Positions 53,932 through 62,537 of a stretch of 64,000 nucleotides of DNA are shown piece by piece. Position numbers and translations under genes: made by a program. Numbering within the stretch: the stretch's first letter is position 1; each line of letters opens with the position of its first letter. Origin of the DNA: Pandoraea communis (GTDB taxonomy: Bacteria; Pseudomonadota; Gammaproteobacteria; Burkholderiales; Burkholderiaceae); assembly GCF_902459745.1 (NCBI RefSeq), contig NZ_CABPSJ010000002.1, positions 62,001 through 126,000 on the forward strand, read 5' to 3'. The notes under the pieces are model-generated. The model searched no databases, was not told the DNA's origin, and saw nothing but the letters and a program-made list of their open reading frames with translations.

Positions 53932-54058
53932 CATCGGGCGCAAAGGCGAGCGTTGGGCAGCGCGACAAAGCAACGAGGCCGGCACCAGAGTGCCGGGCAA
54001 CAGGGAGCGACGCCAGAACAATGCCGCCGCCAATGAAATTATCGGGGAACGGGGGGAA

Positions 54059-55366
54059 TCAGCGACTTTTCGCCGGCTTCGCACCCGGAACGTCTGGTGC
54101 GCCGCCAGCATAGAGTTCGGCAAGAATATCGCCCGTATGCGCCCCCGGCGCTGGCGGGTCCACGTGCGTGACCGGACTTTGGCCATTGAGCCGGACGGGA
54201 GAGACAATCGTGTGTGTCGCCAGACCGCCAGGCAGCACCATTGGCCGCACCCAGCCCATATGGGCCACCTGCGGGTCGGCAAGCACACGGGAATAGGTGC
54301 TGATCGCCGTACACGGCACGCCGACGGCGACTAGCCGGGCAAGCCAGACCCCGCGATCTTCGAGCACGAACACCGCCTCAAGCACATCGCGCAGCGCAGC
54401 CTGATGCCGGGCTCGCTCGCGAGCGTTAGTAAATCTCGGATCGTCGAGCAAATCGACGCGATGCACCAGCGCACAGATGGCACGCCAATGGGCCTGCCCG
54501 TCCAGATCCATGCCGAAATAGCTGTCTCTGGCCCGGAACGTCGGCCACGGTGCTACGGATCCGCCGAAGCGCGCCCCATCGTCGCCTGACGCAAGTGGCG
54601 ACAACATGCCATGCCCTGCGGCCTGCGCCGGACCGTGCCGGGAAAGTCCGTCCGTCAGCCTCGGCTCCGTATCCGGCTCCGTATCCATCGCCAAACCCGC
54701 CGCAGGCACCAAACCGGCCCGGTGCGCAGCCTGAGCGCCTTCGTCTCCCGCACGCAGTGCGGCAATGGCGAGTGTTGCGCCGAGCATCGGCACGTCGATA
54801 TGCACCCCGCGGCCCTGCCGCTTGGCAGCGACCAGCGCTGCCGACACGGAAAACGCCGCGTAGAGCCCCGCAGCCAGATCGGCCACAGGCAAGTCGCGTG
54901 GCGGCTCGAGACCACTCGGCGCAACGCCCAGCATGCCCCGCAAGGCTTCAAGTGCCGGCACACCAGGCTGCGCCGAAGCGCGCGGCCCGTCCTGACCGAA
55001 TGCAGAGATCGATACGTAGACCAGATGGGGCTGCACGTCCGCCAACGCGTCGTATCCCAGCCCCGCGCGCGCGAGCATGCCTGATGGCAGACATTCGATG
55101 ACGACGTCCGCCCCGCGCACCAGCGTATGGGCGAGGCTACGGCCTTCAAGGGTGAGCAAATCGAGTGCAACGGAGCGCTTATTGCGCCGCAAGCCCAACC
55201 GCGCCGGCTCTCCCGGCGTGCTGGCGCTATCGTTGACGATGTCGTCGACAGGGTCGTCGACCAGAATGACGTCCGCGCCCATGTCAGCCAGCAACAAGCC
55301 GCAATAGGCACCTGCCGCGCCACGACAGAATTCAATGACGCGGATCCCCGAGAGTGGTGCGTTCAA
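54059..55366 (-). CDS. CaiB/BaiF family (class III) CoA transferase
   Basis: A 435-residue family III CoA transferase. The N terminus SGIRVIEFCRGAAGAYCGLLLADMGADVI is characteristic, and LPVADLAAGLYAAF corresponds to the block with the catalytic aspartate. A region around 230-275 is an insert-like Gly/Pro-rich stretch. These enzymes move CoA between carboxylic acids in catabolism of carnitine, oxalate, aromatic acids or bile acids. There is no pathway partner adjacent, so the substrate is open. Confidence 0.88.
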   Translation of the reverse strand: MNAPLSGIRVIEFCRGAAGAYCGLLLADMGADVILVDDPVDDIVNDSASTPGEPARLGLRRNKRSVALDLLTLEGRSLAHTLVRGADVVIECLPSGMLARAGLGYDALADVQPHLVYVSISAFGQDGPRASAQPGVPALEALRGMLGVAPSGLEPPRDLPVADLAAGLYAAFSVSAALVAAKRQGRGVHIDVPMLGATLAIAALRAGDEGAQAAHRAGLVPAAGLAMDTEPDTEPRLTDGLSRHGPAQAAGHGMLSPLASGDDGARFGGSVAPWPTFRARDSYFGMDLDGQAHWRAICALVHRVDLLDDPRFTNARERARHQAALRDVLEAVFVLEDRGVWLARLVAVGVPCTAISTYSRVLADPQVAHMGWVRPMVLPGGLATHTIVSPVRLNGQSPVTHVDPPAPGAHTGDILAELYAGGAPDVPGAKPAKSR

Positions 55367-55616
55367 TGTCTGACCCCTAATGTGCCTGGCATTTGTTGTA
55401 ATTCTTCAAGCTTTGGCAACCGTCTGGCGCGGTATTGGGGCATTCTAGAGCAATCATTCGACGCCGGTCACTGCGAAAAATGGCAGTTCGGCCCGCCCCC
55501 CCGTTGCCACCGGACAACAGGCCTTCGGACGGCGCCCTCAGGACATGCACCCGATAGAGAAACTGGGCTTCAGCGCGATGAAACGTCTTCCCACAGACCT
55601 TACATCGCGCTGTACG

Positions 55617-56594
55617 TCATAACCAGCCGGCCTTGCGGAATTTCAGGAACAGCAGCGAATCGATGAGGATCATCACCGCAACGCACACCGGGTAGCCATA
55701 TTGGAATTTCAGCTCGGGGATATCGGCAAAGTTCATGCCGTAGATCCCGGCGATCATCGTTGGCACGGCGAAGAGTGCGGCGAACGACCCGAGCCGCTTG
55801 GTCGTCTCGTTCTCCGAGAGCGAGATCATCCCCAGATTGACCGACAGCGCGGTCGTGACCATTTCGCGCAACAAATCGATGTTCTTCGTAATGCGCTGAA
55901 GGTGGTCGAACACATCGCGGAAGTACTCCTGCATGCCACCGCACAGCTTGGGGGCCATCGCACCGAACAGCTTGCTCACGGCCTCCATCAGCGGCACGCA
56001 AGCGTGCTGTAGTGTGATGAGCCGGCGCTTGAGCTGATAGAGATCCTCGATGATCGCCCGTCCCTTCGAGGGTTCGTTCGGCTTGAAGATTTGCGCTTCG
56101 ATCGATTCGAGTTGTGCTTCGAGGTCGTCGAGCACAGGGAAGTAGCTGTCGACGATGGCGTCCATGAGCGCATAGAGCACGAAGATCGGGCCCTGACGCA
56201 ACAGCAGCGGCTCCCTTTCTGCACGCGCCCGCACGATACCAAGCCCTTGCGTGGCGTTCGAGCGCACCGACAGCACGTAATTGTGCCCCGCGAAAATCGC
56301 CACTTCGCCGATCGAGAAATCGCCTTCGGCGTCCTTGTTCAGCACATGCAACACGGCGAAAAGCGAGTCGCCGTACTGCTCGATTTTCGGACGCTGGTGG
56401 CCGTGCTGCGCATCTTCGACGGCGAGATCGTGCAGGCCGAATTCATGCTGCATCTGCGCGAGTTCGCCTGGACCGGGGTCCTTGAGCGCCACCCAGACGA
56501 AGCAACGGGGGCGTTCGAGATAATCCGAGATTTCATCGGGGTTCAGGTCGGCAATCTTGCGGCCATCCTCATAGGCCACGCAATTCACTAGCAT
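55617..56594 (-). CDS. corA: CorA family magnesium/divalent-cation transporter
   Basis: A 325-residue pentameric channel subunit. A long cytoplasmic funnel domain is followed by two C-terminal membrane helices with the YGMNF selectivity motif and a positively charged end (KFRKAGWL). ATG 56594 has AGGA 6 bases upstream and matches the family N terminus; the frame continues to 56663 without homology. It ends a co-directional series starting with the acyl-CoA ligase gene. Confidence 0.94.
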   Translation of the reverse strand: MLVNCVAYEDGRKIADLNPDEISDYLERPRCFVWVALKDPGPGELAQMQHEFGLHDLAVEDAQHGHQRPKIEQYGDSLFAVLHVLNKDAEGDFSIGEVAIFAGHNYVLSVRSNATQGLGIVRARAEREPLLLRQGPIFVLYALMDAIVDSYFPVLDDLEAQLESIEAQIFKPNEPSKGRAIIEDLYQLKRRLITLQHACVPLMEAVSKLFGAMAPKLCGGMQEYFRDVFDHLQRITKNIDLLREMVTTALSVNLGMISLSENETTKRLGSFAALFAVPTMIAGIYGMNFADIPELKFQYGYPVCVAVMILIDSLLFLKFRKAGWL

Positions 56595-56669
56595 TCGTCT
56601 TCCTGTTCGAGGCGGCCGCCCTGCCCTCGGGCGCGAGCACGAGGGTCGGGACGTGCCGGCCAAGTACCG

Positions 56670-59375
56670 TCACCCCCTGCGCGCCTCCTGCGCCTGCGCC
56701 GTCTGTTGCAGCGGCAGCCGGATATGAAGAACGCCCGCCTCCATTTCCTTGTCTTCGACAAATCCGAGATGACGAGCGAGTGTCAGCATACGCGCATTTG
56801 CCGTGAGCACATAGCCGATGAGTTCCCCGGTTCCGCGCTTGCGGCTGTAGTCGATGATGTGTTCCATGAGCGCCCGTCCGAGACCGCGCCCCTGCGCTGC
56901 CGGGCTGACCGTCACCGAAAATTCGGCCAGCGTATTGTCGGGATCTGCCAGCGCCTGCACCACGCCGAGCAGGCGCGTATTGCCCGCTTCGTCCTTTTCC
57001 GTGGCGACGAACGTCATCGCGCGGTCATAGTCGATCTGCGTGACGCGCGCCATCTGCGAATGTGACAGGTCCTTGATCAGACCGAAATAGCGGAACTGCA
57101 CGTCCTGCGGCGTGAGGGTGTGGAAGAACGCGTTGTACGCAGGTTCGTCCTCCGGCCGGATCGGACGCACGCGTACCGGCTTGCCCCCGGCATCGACCGT
57201 GCTTTCGAGTTCCTGCGGATACGGGCGGATCGCCAGACGCCCATGCCCCGGCAATGCGGGTGCCCGCGCCACGATGCGGGCGTCGAGCGCGAGTACCCCT
57301 TGGGCGTCGGCGAACAATGGATTGATGTCCAGTTCGGCGATCTCGGGCACGTCGCACACGAGTTGCGAGAGTTTGACGAGCGTGAGGTAGATCGCCTCGT
57401 GATCGGCAGCCGGCCGGTTGCGATAGCCCGCGAGCAACTTCGACACGCGCGCACGCGCCACCATATCGCGCGCAAGGTTCAGGTTCAGCGGCGGCAGACC
57501 GATGGTGCGATCGGCGATGACTTCGACGGCGGTCCCGCCCTGACCGAACAACAGTATCGGGCCGAACACGCTATCGGTCGCCACACCCACGATCAACTCG
57601 AACGCCTCGGCCCCATTGGCCATGCGCTGCACCGAATAACCGGTCACGCGCGCATCCGGTCTCGCTGCCAGTGCGCGTTTGTGAATCTGGCACGCCGCCT
57701 CGCGCGCCTGCTCGGCCGTTTCAATATTGAGCACCACGCCGCCGACGTCCGACTTATGCGTGATGTCCGGTGAAATCAGTTTGACGGCGACCGGGAAGCC
57801 TATGCCTTGCGCCAACTCCCCCGCCTGCTCCGGCGTTTGCGCGACGAGCGTCTCGACCACCGGAATGCCATACGCCGCCAGCACGCCCTTTGCCTCGGGC
57901 TCGGAGAGCAACGCCCTCCCCTCGCGCATCGCACTCTCGATGATGGCGCGCACACGCGCCACGTCAGGCGCAAAACCCGGCGGAATAGACGGCGGCGTTT
58001 CCATCAGCAGCGACTGGTTGCGACGATAGTTGACGGCCTCGAGAAACGCCCGCGCGGCATTCTCCGGCGTGTCGTACGTCGGTAGCCCAGCCTCCCGGCA
58101 GATGCGGCGTGCGCGCTCGGCCGTCTCGCCGCCCAGCCAGCAGGTGAATACGTTCTTCGACGGCTTGGGCAGCGCGGCAAGGGCGTTCGCCACGTCCAGG
58201 CTCGGCATGACCGCCGTGGGAGCCTGAATGAACAGCACGGCCGCCGTCTCAGGGTCTTCGCACAACGCCGCCAGCGTGGCCGTGTAACGTTCGAGATCCG
58301 CATCGCCACCGATGTCCACCGGGTTGACGCGGCCGAGCGTCTTGGGCAACACGGCATCGAGGGCGTCTCGCGTGTGCTCGCTCAGATGGGCGAGCTTGCC
58401 GCCATCGAGCACGAGCGCGTCGGTCGCCATCACCCCGGCACCGCCGCCGTTGGTCATGATCGACAGCTTGTCGCCGAAGAACGGGCGTAGCCGTGCGAGC
58501 GTCTCGACCGCGGCAAACAACTCATCCGTCGTATCCACGCGCAACATGCCAGCACGACGAATTGCCGCGTCATAGACGTCGTCCGAACCGGCCAGCGCCC
58601 CCGTGTGCGAGGCCGCCGCCTGCGCCCCCTCAGGCACACGCCCGGACTTGATGACGACCACGGGCTTGTTGCGCGCCGCCGAGCGTGCGGCGGACATGAA
58701 TTTACGCGCGTCGCGAATCGATTCCATGTACATCAGGATGGCGTCCGTGCCGGGATCGCTCGCCAGATAGTCGAGCATGTCGCCGAAGTCCACGTCCGCA
58801 CTGTCGCCCAGAGAAACGAAATGCGAGAAGCCGATCTCACGGGCGTCGGCCCAGTCGAGCACGGCCGTGGTGAGTGCGCCCGATTGTGATACGAACGCGA
58901 GCTTGCCCGCGCGCGCGCCCATGTGCGCGAAGCTGGCATTCAATCCGATACAGGGACTCAGCAGTCCGATACAATTCGGGCCGAGAATCCGAAGCACGTA
59001 AGGCTTGGCATTCTTGAGCATGCGCTCCTGCAACGTCACGCCCTGACGATCGCGCTCACGCGCGAGCCCGGAGGTCAGCACCACCACGGCGCGCGTGCCA
59101 CGCTCGCCGAGTTCGCTGATGAGATCGGGCACCGTCGCCGGTGGCGTGCAGATCACGGCAAGATCGGGGGCTTGCGGTAGCGAGGCGATGTCGCGATAGC
59201 AGCGGAGATTCGCGAGCGTCGAGTATTTCGGATTGACCGGATAAATATCGCCCTTGAAGCCCCCGTCGATGACGTTTTGCAGCACAGTCGTACCCACGCG
59301 TCGCTCGCGATTGGACGCGCCGATCACGGCGACCGATTTCGGCAGAAACATCTGGCTCAGATTACGGGTGGTCAT
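56670..59375 (-). CDS. ATP-grasp acyl-CoA ligase (ADP-forming type) fused to GNAT acetyltransferase (PatZ-like)
   Basis: A 901-residue multidomain protein. It has an N-terminal CoA-binding domain (PKSVAVIGASNRERRVGTTV), a succinyl-CoA-ligase-like region (VSQSGALTTAVLDWADAREI; SHTGALAGSDDVYDAAIRRAG), an ATP-grasp domain (FPVAVKLISPDITHKSDVGG) and a C-terminal GNAT domain (AAQGRGLGRALMEHIIDYSR). This is the layout of PatZ/Pka protein lysine acetyltransferases that inactivate acyl-CoA synthetases, and also of some acetate-CoA ligases. GGAG is 5 bases before ATG 59375. Confidence 0.92.
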   Translation of the reverse strand: MTTRNLSQMFLPKSVAVIGASNRERRVGTTVLQNVIDGGFKGDIYPVNPKYSTLANLRCYRDIASLPQAPDLAVICTPPATVPDLISELGERGTRAVVVLTSGLARERDRQGVTLQERMLKNAKPYVLRILGPNCIGLLSPCIGLNASFAHMGARAGKLAFVSQSGALTTAVLDWADAREIGFSHFVSLGDSADVDFGDMLDYLASDPGTDAILMYMESIRDARKFMSAARSAARNKPVVVIKSGRVPEGAQAAASHTGALAGSDDVYDAAIRRAGMLRVDTTDELFAAVETLARLRPFFGDKLSIMTNGGGAGVMATDALVLDGGKLAHLSEHTRDALDAVLPKTLGRVNPVDIGGDADLERYTATLAALCEDPETAAVLFIQAPTAVMPSLDVANALAALPKPSKNVFTCWLGGETAERARRICREAGLPTYDTPENAARAFLEAVNYRRNQSLLMETPPSIPPGFAPDVARVRAIIESAMREGRALLSEPEAKGVLAAYGIPVVETLVAQTPEQAGELAQGIGFPVAVKLISPDITHKSDVGGVVLNIETAEQAREAACQIHKRALAARPDARVTGYSVQRMANGAEAFELIVGVATDSVFGPILLFGQGGTAVEVIADRTIGLPPLNLNLARDMVARARVSKLLAGYRNRPAADHEAIYLTLVKLSQLVCDVPEIAELDINPLFADAQGVLALDARIVARAPALPGHGRLAIRPYPQELESTVDAGGKPVRVRPIRPEDEPAYNAFFHTLTPQDVQFRYFGLIKDLSHSQMARVTQIDYDRAMTFVATEKDEAGNTRLLGVVQALADPDNTLAEFSVTVSPAAQGRGLGRALMEHIIDYSRKRGTGELIGYVLTANARMLTLARHLGFVEDKEMEAGVLHIRLPLQQTAQAQEARRG

Positions 59376-59515
59376 GGCGACTCCGGCAGGGGCGAGAGGA
59401 AGGCGCGCAAACGCGCGCACCGGACATGGCAGGCGCGCGCGTTCATTGTCGCCAGGTGGATCGTACTAGCGGCAAGGCGAGCGGGCACCCGGACGGGCGC
59501 CCGCAGATATCTCGA

Positions 59516-60001
59516 TCATTCGCCTCGCAGGTGGGCTTCGACCTTCCAAAGATACAGGTCGACGCCGCGCGAGATTTCCGTGAAGAGATCCGACGTGGTC
59601 GGGTCCTCGACCTTGGCCGATGCGTCGATCAGGCCACGAATGATTTCGCCGTACGCCGCGAGTGCCGAGGCGAGTGCGGCGACGTGGTCGAGACCGCGTT
59701 TGAACTCATTCTCATAGGGGGCCAGCTCGGTCTTCTTGGCCACGGTCTGCACGCGACCGTCGGCCACACCGCCCAGCGCCACGAGACGTTCTGCACAAAG
59801 ATCGGTCCACTCGATGGCGGCGTCGTAGACCTCGTCGAACAACAGGTGCAGCGCGATGAAGCTCGGGCCATGGACGTTCCAGTGCGCCTGCTTGGCCTGA
59901 CGTTGAACGTCGATGCCGTTGACCAATCCGCGATTGAGCAGGTTGACCGATTCGATGCGGATCTTCTCACCGAGGGTGTTACGCGTATGGTTCAGAGCCA
60001 T
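59516..60001 (-). CDS. dps: Dps family DNA-binding ferritin-like protein
   Basis: A 161-residue Dps protein. The ferroxidase site residues lie in QAKQAHWNVHGPSFIALHLL and FDEVYDAAIEWTDLCAERLV. Dps forms a dodecamer that stores iron and protects DNA from peroxide in stationary phase. ATG 60001 has AGGAG 6 bases upstream. It is followed by the acyl-CoA ligase gene and preceded by an HdeD gene, all on the same strand. Confidence 0.93.
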   Translation of the reverse strand: MALNHTRNTLGEKIRIESVNLLNRGLVNGIDVQRQAKQAHWNVHGPSFIALHLLFDEVYDAAIEWTDLCAERLVALGGVADGRVQTVAKKTELAPYENEFKRGLDHVAALASALAAYGEIIRGLIDASAKVEDPTTSDLFTEISRGVDLYLWKVEAHLRGE

Positions 60002-60118
60002 TTGATACTCCTGACGTCTGGCAACCCGCAGGCTGCCGGGGAAAAGCCGTCGGCACCGGGCGTGACACACGCCCGCGCGGACGAAGGGAAACGAGCAAGA
60101 CTCGGCACCGCGGCCAGA

Positions 60119-60691
60119 CTACGACCGCAGATGTCCCGAGGGTGCCTGCGATGCGCCGTGCGTGACGCCCCGCAACTTGAAACCTGCCACCACAAGCAAG
60201 ACGCCCCAGATGATGGCCCACGACCCGATGGCCCAGATGAGCGCGAGCGCCCCCGCGCCCGGTTGCCACATGATGAAGATGGCAAACAGGATGCTGAACA
60301 CACCGGAGAGAATGACCCACAGTTCGCCCTCAACCTCGCGACGCAACGCGATGCCGGCGGCCACCTGCAACACGCCGGTAACAAAACTCCAGGCCACGAT
60401 ATAGATAAGCAACGCAACGGCGGTCAACGCCGGGTTGAGATAAGTGAGGACACCGATGACGATGCCCGCAATGCCTTGCAACAGCGGGAGCCACCAGTCG
60501 GCATGCTCCTTGCGCGCACCCCATGCGCCACCGAGCGAGAAAATACCGTCGACGAATGAAAACGCACCGAAACACAGCACTAGCACCGCAATCGTCACGC
60601 CGGGCAGCGCAAACGCCGCGATGCCGAAAATCACGGCCAGCACGCCGCGCAACACCAGCAACCACCAGTATTTCGACAGAAGTCTGAGCAT
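60119..60691 (-). CDS. HdeD/DUF308 family membrane protein
   Basis: A 190-residue protein with six predicted membrane helices arranged as three hairpins, beginning LSKYWWLLVLRGVLAVIFGI and containing LLQGIAGIVIGVLTYLNPAL, as in HdeD acid-resistance proteins. HdeD protects at high density in acid, but the mechanism is unclear. Proximity to dps suggests a stress-response group. Start ATG 60691. Confidence 0.88.
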   Translation of the reverse strand: MLRLLSKYWWLLVLRGVLAVIFGIAAFALPGVTIAVLVLCFGAFSFVDGIFSLGGAWGARKEHADWWLPLLQGIAGIVIGVLTYLNPALTAVALLIYIVAWSFVTGVLQVAAGIALRREVEGELWVILSGVFSILFAIFIMWQPGAGALALIWAIGSWAIIWGVLLVVAGFKLRGVTHGASQAPSGHLRS

Positions 60692-61075
60692 GACATCCCT
60701 CTCGTGAAATATCCGCAGGTAGCGAACACGCGCGACGACCGTCCTATCACACGAATGGCGTGACTGGCGCTCGGTGCGCTTCTGGAAGCCATTCTAGAGA
60801 CTGCATTGTTGCGAGATCAAGTGAAATATGTGCGATTGCTTGTGCCATCGACACGCACTTTGATTGACATCACACCGCTTCGCGTTTCTCCTGCCGTTCT
60901 CATCGAAATCTGCGCCAGGTTGACCGTCCGGGACTACACCACTCGGTCGCATGCGACGTGCGACGTCCGGCATTACCGCCGCCAATTCACGTCATCATGC
61001 GCACTGCGTGATCACAAAGCATGCGCTTTGCGCGTATGTCAGCGACACTCGACGGGCGGCACCCCGGCAAATCAA

Positions 61076-61089
61076 TAGGAAGATTCCGA
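61076..61089. promoter_or_regulatory. Rcs-box-like element upstream of pilus operon
   Basis: TAGGAAGATTCCGA agrees at 11 of 14 positions with the RcsAB-box consensus as recalled (TAAGAATATTCCTA). It lies 147 bases before the pilin start. The window encodes an RcsB-like regulator 9 kb away. Binding is inferred. Confidence 0.4.
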
Positions 61090-61130
61090 AAGCCATGCAC
61101 CCTCAGGCATTTCGGCCAAACGCCTTCATA

Positions 61131-61185
61131 AACTACGTAAAAAACGTCTTCAGATGGCGCGTGCATCGCCGTCGTTTACGTAGTT
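61131..61185. promoter_or_regulatory. 11-bp inverted repeat with TACGTA cores
   Basis: AACTACGTAAA (61131-61141) and TTTACGTAGTT (61175-61185) are exact inverted copies, 44 bases apart start to start, about four helical turns. Each has a palindromic TACGTA centre. The right arm ends 50 bases before the pilin start. A cooperative, looping repressor or activator could use such paired sites. Confidence 0.5.
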
Positions 61186-61235
61186 CTCGCATCGTACCAC
61201 CCTAACCTCAAGTAGGACTCCAAAGGAGAACGACA

Positions 61236-61763
61236 ATGAACCGTTCGCTGCGCCTTCTGGCCTTTTCCTGGATTGTCTACGGACTCAGTCAAACCGCACC
61301 GGCGCGCGCCGCCGTCTATTCGAATGGGTCGGCAACGGCGCAAATGCGGGTGCAGTTGACGATCCTTCCCGGCTGCACCATTGCCACCACGCCCATGACC
61401 TTCAACGCGGTGCAAGGGTCGGCGACCGGCCCGGTGGCGAGCACATCGTCGCTCACGGTGATTTGCACGGCGTCGACGGGCTACAACATCGGCCTGAACG
61501 CCGGCACGGTACCCAGTTCGACGGAGACGAACCGCCTGCTCGCCGGCACGCTCACCGGCAATACCACCACGATTCCGTTTGGCCTCTTTCAAGACTCCGG
61601 CTACGGCACGCCGTGGGGCAACACGCAGGGCACGAATACCCTGAACGACTCGGGCACGGGGACGCTGAAGACGTATACCGTCTACGGACAGGCCACGCTG
61701 TCGGCCACCATGCCCGCGCCGGACGTCTATTCGTCGACGGTCACGGCGACCGTGTACTTCTAA
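61236..61763 (+). CDS. spore coat U domain (SCPU) pilin subunit, Csu-type
   Basis: A 175-residue secreted protein. A signal peptide ends near PARA (residue 25). The SCPU domain follows, with two cysteines (TILPGCTIA and TVICTAS) and a glycine/threonine-rich beta-sandwich ending VYSSTVTATVYF, a donor-strand-type C terminus. Such subunits build Csu-like chaperone-usher pili used in attachment to abiotic surfaces. AAAGGAG lies about 7 bases before the ATG. First gene of the operon. Confidence 0.92.
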   Translation: MNRSLRLLAFSWIVYGLSQTAPARAAVYSNGSATAQMRVQLTILPGCTIATTPMTFNAVQGSATGPVASTSSLTVICTASTGYNIGLNAGTVPSSTETNRLLAGTLTGNTTTIPFGLFQDSGYGTPWGNTQGTNTLNDSGTGTLKTYTVYGQATLSATMPAPDVYSSTVTATVYF

Positions 61764-61778
61764 GACGCGGGATCGAAC

Positions 61779-62537
61779 ATGACCCCTTCGAGACCTGTCG
61801 TACGCCGTCCCACGGCCTACGCCTGCGGCGGCGCATTCGTCGCCCTGCTCGCCTTCTGCGCGACCGACGGTAACGGTGCGACGCTGCAAGTCTCGCCGGT
61901 CATCGTCAATATCCTGCCCACGCAGCCGGCCACCACACTCACACTGGGCAACTCCGGCGATCTGCCGATTCACGGCCAGTTGCGCCTGTACGCGTGGACG
62001 CAACGCAATGGCGATAACGTCCTGACGCCCACCGAGGCGCTGATTGCCAGCCCGCCGATCGTGCGCATCGAGCCCGGTGAGCGGCAGATCGTCCGGCTCG
62101 TGCATGTGGCGCAAAAACCCGAACATCACGAGCAGAGCTACCGGCTGCTGGTTGACGAACTGCCGTCAGCCGACGCTGCCGTTACCGATGGCGTCTCGAT
62201 CCGTCTGCGGTATTCGCTGCCGGTCTTCGTGCAAGCCCGCGACGCGCAGGCACCCTCGTTGCATTTCGACGTGCGCATGGCACAGGGCGAGGTGGAGGTG
62301 CGCAACGACGGCGAGCGCCATGCGCAGCTCGGCGCGACGCGTGTGCTGGATACCTCCGGGCGTAGCGTCGAATTGGCCCGAGGCTTGCTTGGCTATGTCC
62401 TCGCCGGGCAAACGCGGCGCTTCCCCCTGCGCTGGCCCGCCGGCACCCGGCCCATCGCCCCCTTTACGGTGGAGTCGCGCGTCGACGCGGTACCGATGCG
62501 CTTTGCCGCTGGCCCGGCGTCGGATGACGAGCGCTAG
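61779..62537 (+). CDS. periplasmic pilus-assembly chaperone (PapD/CsuC-like)
   Basis: A 252-residue chaperone. A signal peptide precedes the first Ig-like domain starting LQVSPVIVNILPTQPATTLT, which contains RIEPGERQIVRLV (G1 strand region) and YRLLVDELPS. It carries pilin subunits to the usher by donor-strand complementation. It begins 15 bases after the pilin gene and overlaps the usher gene by 14 bases. Confidence 0.9.
   Translation: MTPSRPVVRRPTAYACGGAFVALLAFCATDGNGATLQVSPVIVNILPTQPATTLTLGNSGDLPIHGQLRLYAWTQRNGDNVLTPTEALIASPPIVRIEPGERQIVRLVHVAQKPEHHEQSYRLLVDELPSADAAVTDGVSIRLRYSLPVFVQARDAQAPSLHFDVRMAQGEVEVRNDGERHAQLGATRVLDTSGRSVELARGLLGYVLAGQTRRFPLRWPAGTRPIAPFTVESRVDAVPMRFAAGPASDDER

Larger units (their letters stand above)
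60692..61235. other. 544-base regulatory region upstream of the Csu-type pilus operon
   Basis: No supported gene; the open frame at 60806-61078 is not protein-like. The region carries an Rcs-box-like 14-mer (61076-61089) and an 11-bp inverted repeat with TACGTA cores (61131-61185). A strong AAAGGAG ribosome site precedes the pilin start. It separates the divergent hdeD and pilus operons, so promoters for both lie here. Confidence 0.55.

Noticed and set aside
60806-61078. 90-codon plus-strand frame upstream of the pilin gene
   Set aside because: It has no ribosome site, is Cys/His/Arg-rich without pattern, and ends at the Rcs-box-like site; treated as non-coding.
61176-62129. Minus-strand open frame of 317 codons over the pilin and chaperone genes
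   Set aside because: Its sequence is a low-complexity Arg/Gly product of high-GC antisense reading; the plus-strand genes have clear family signatures.
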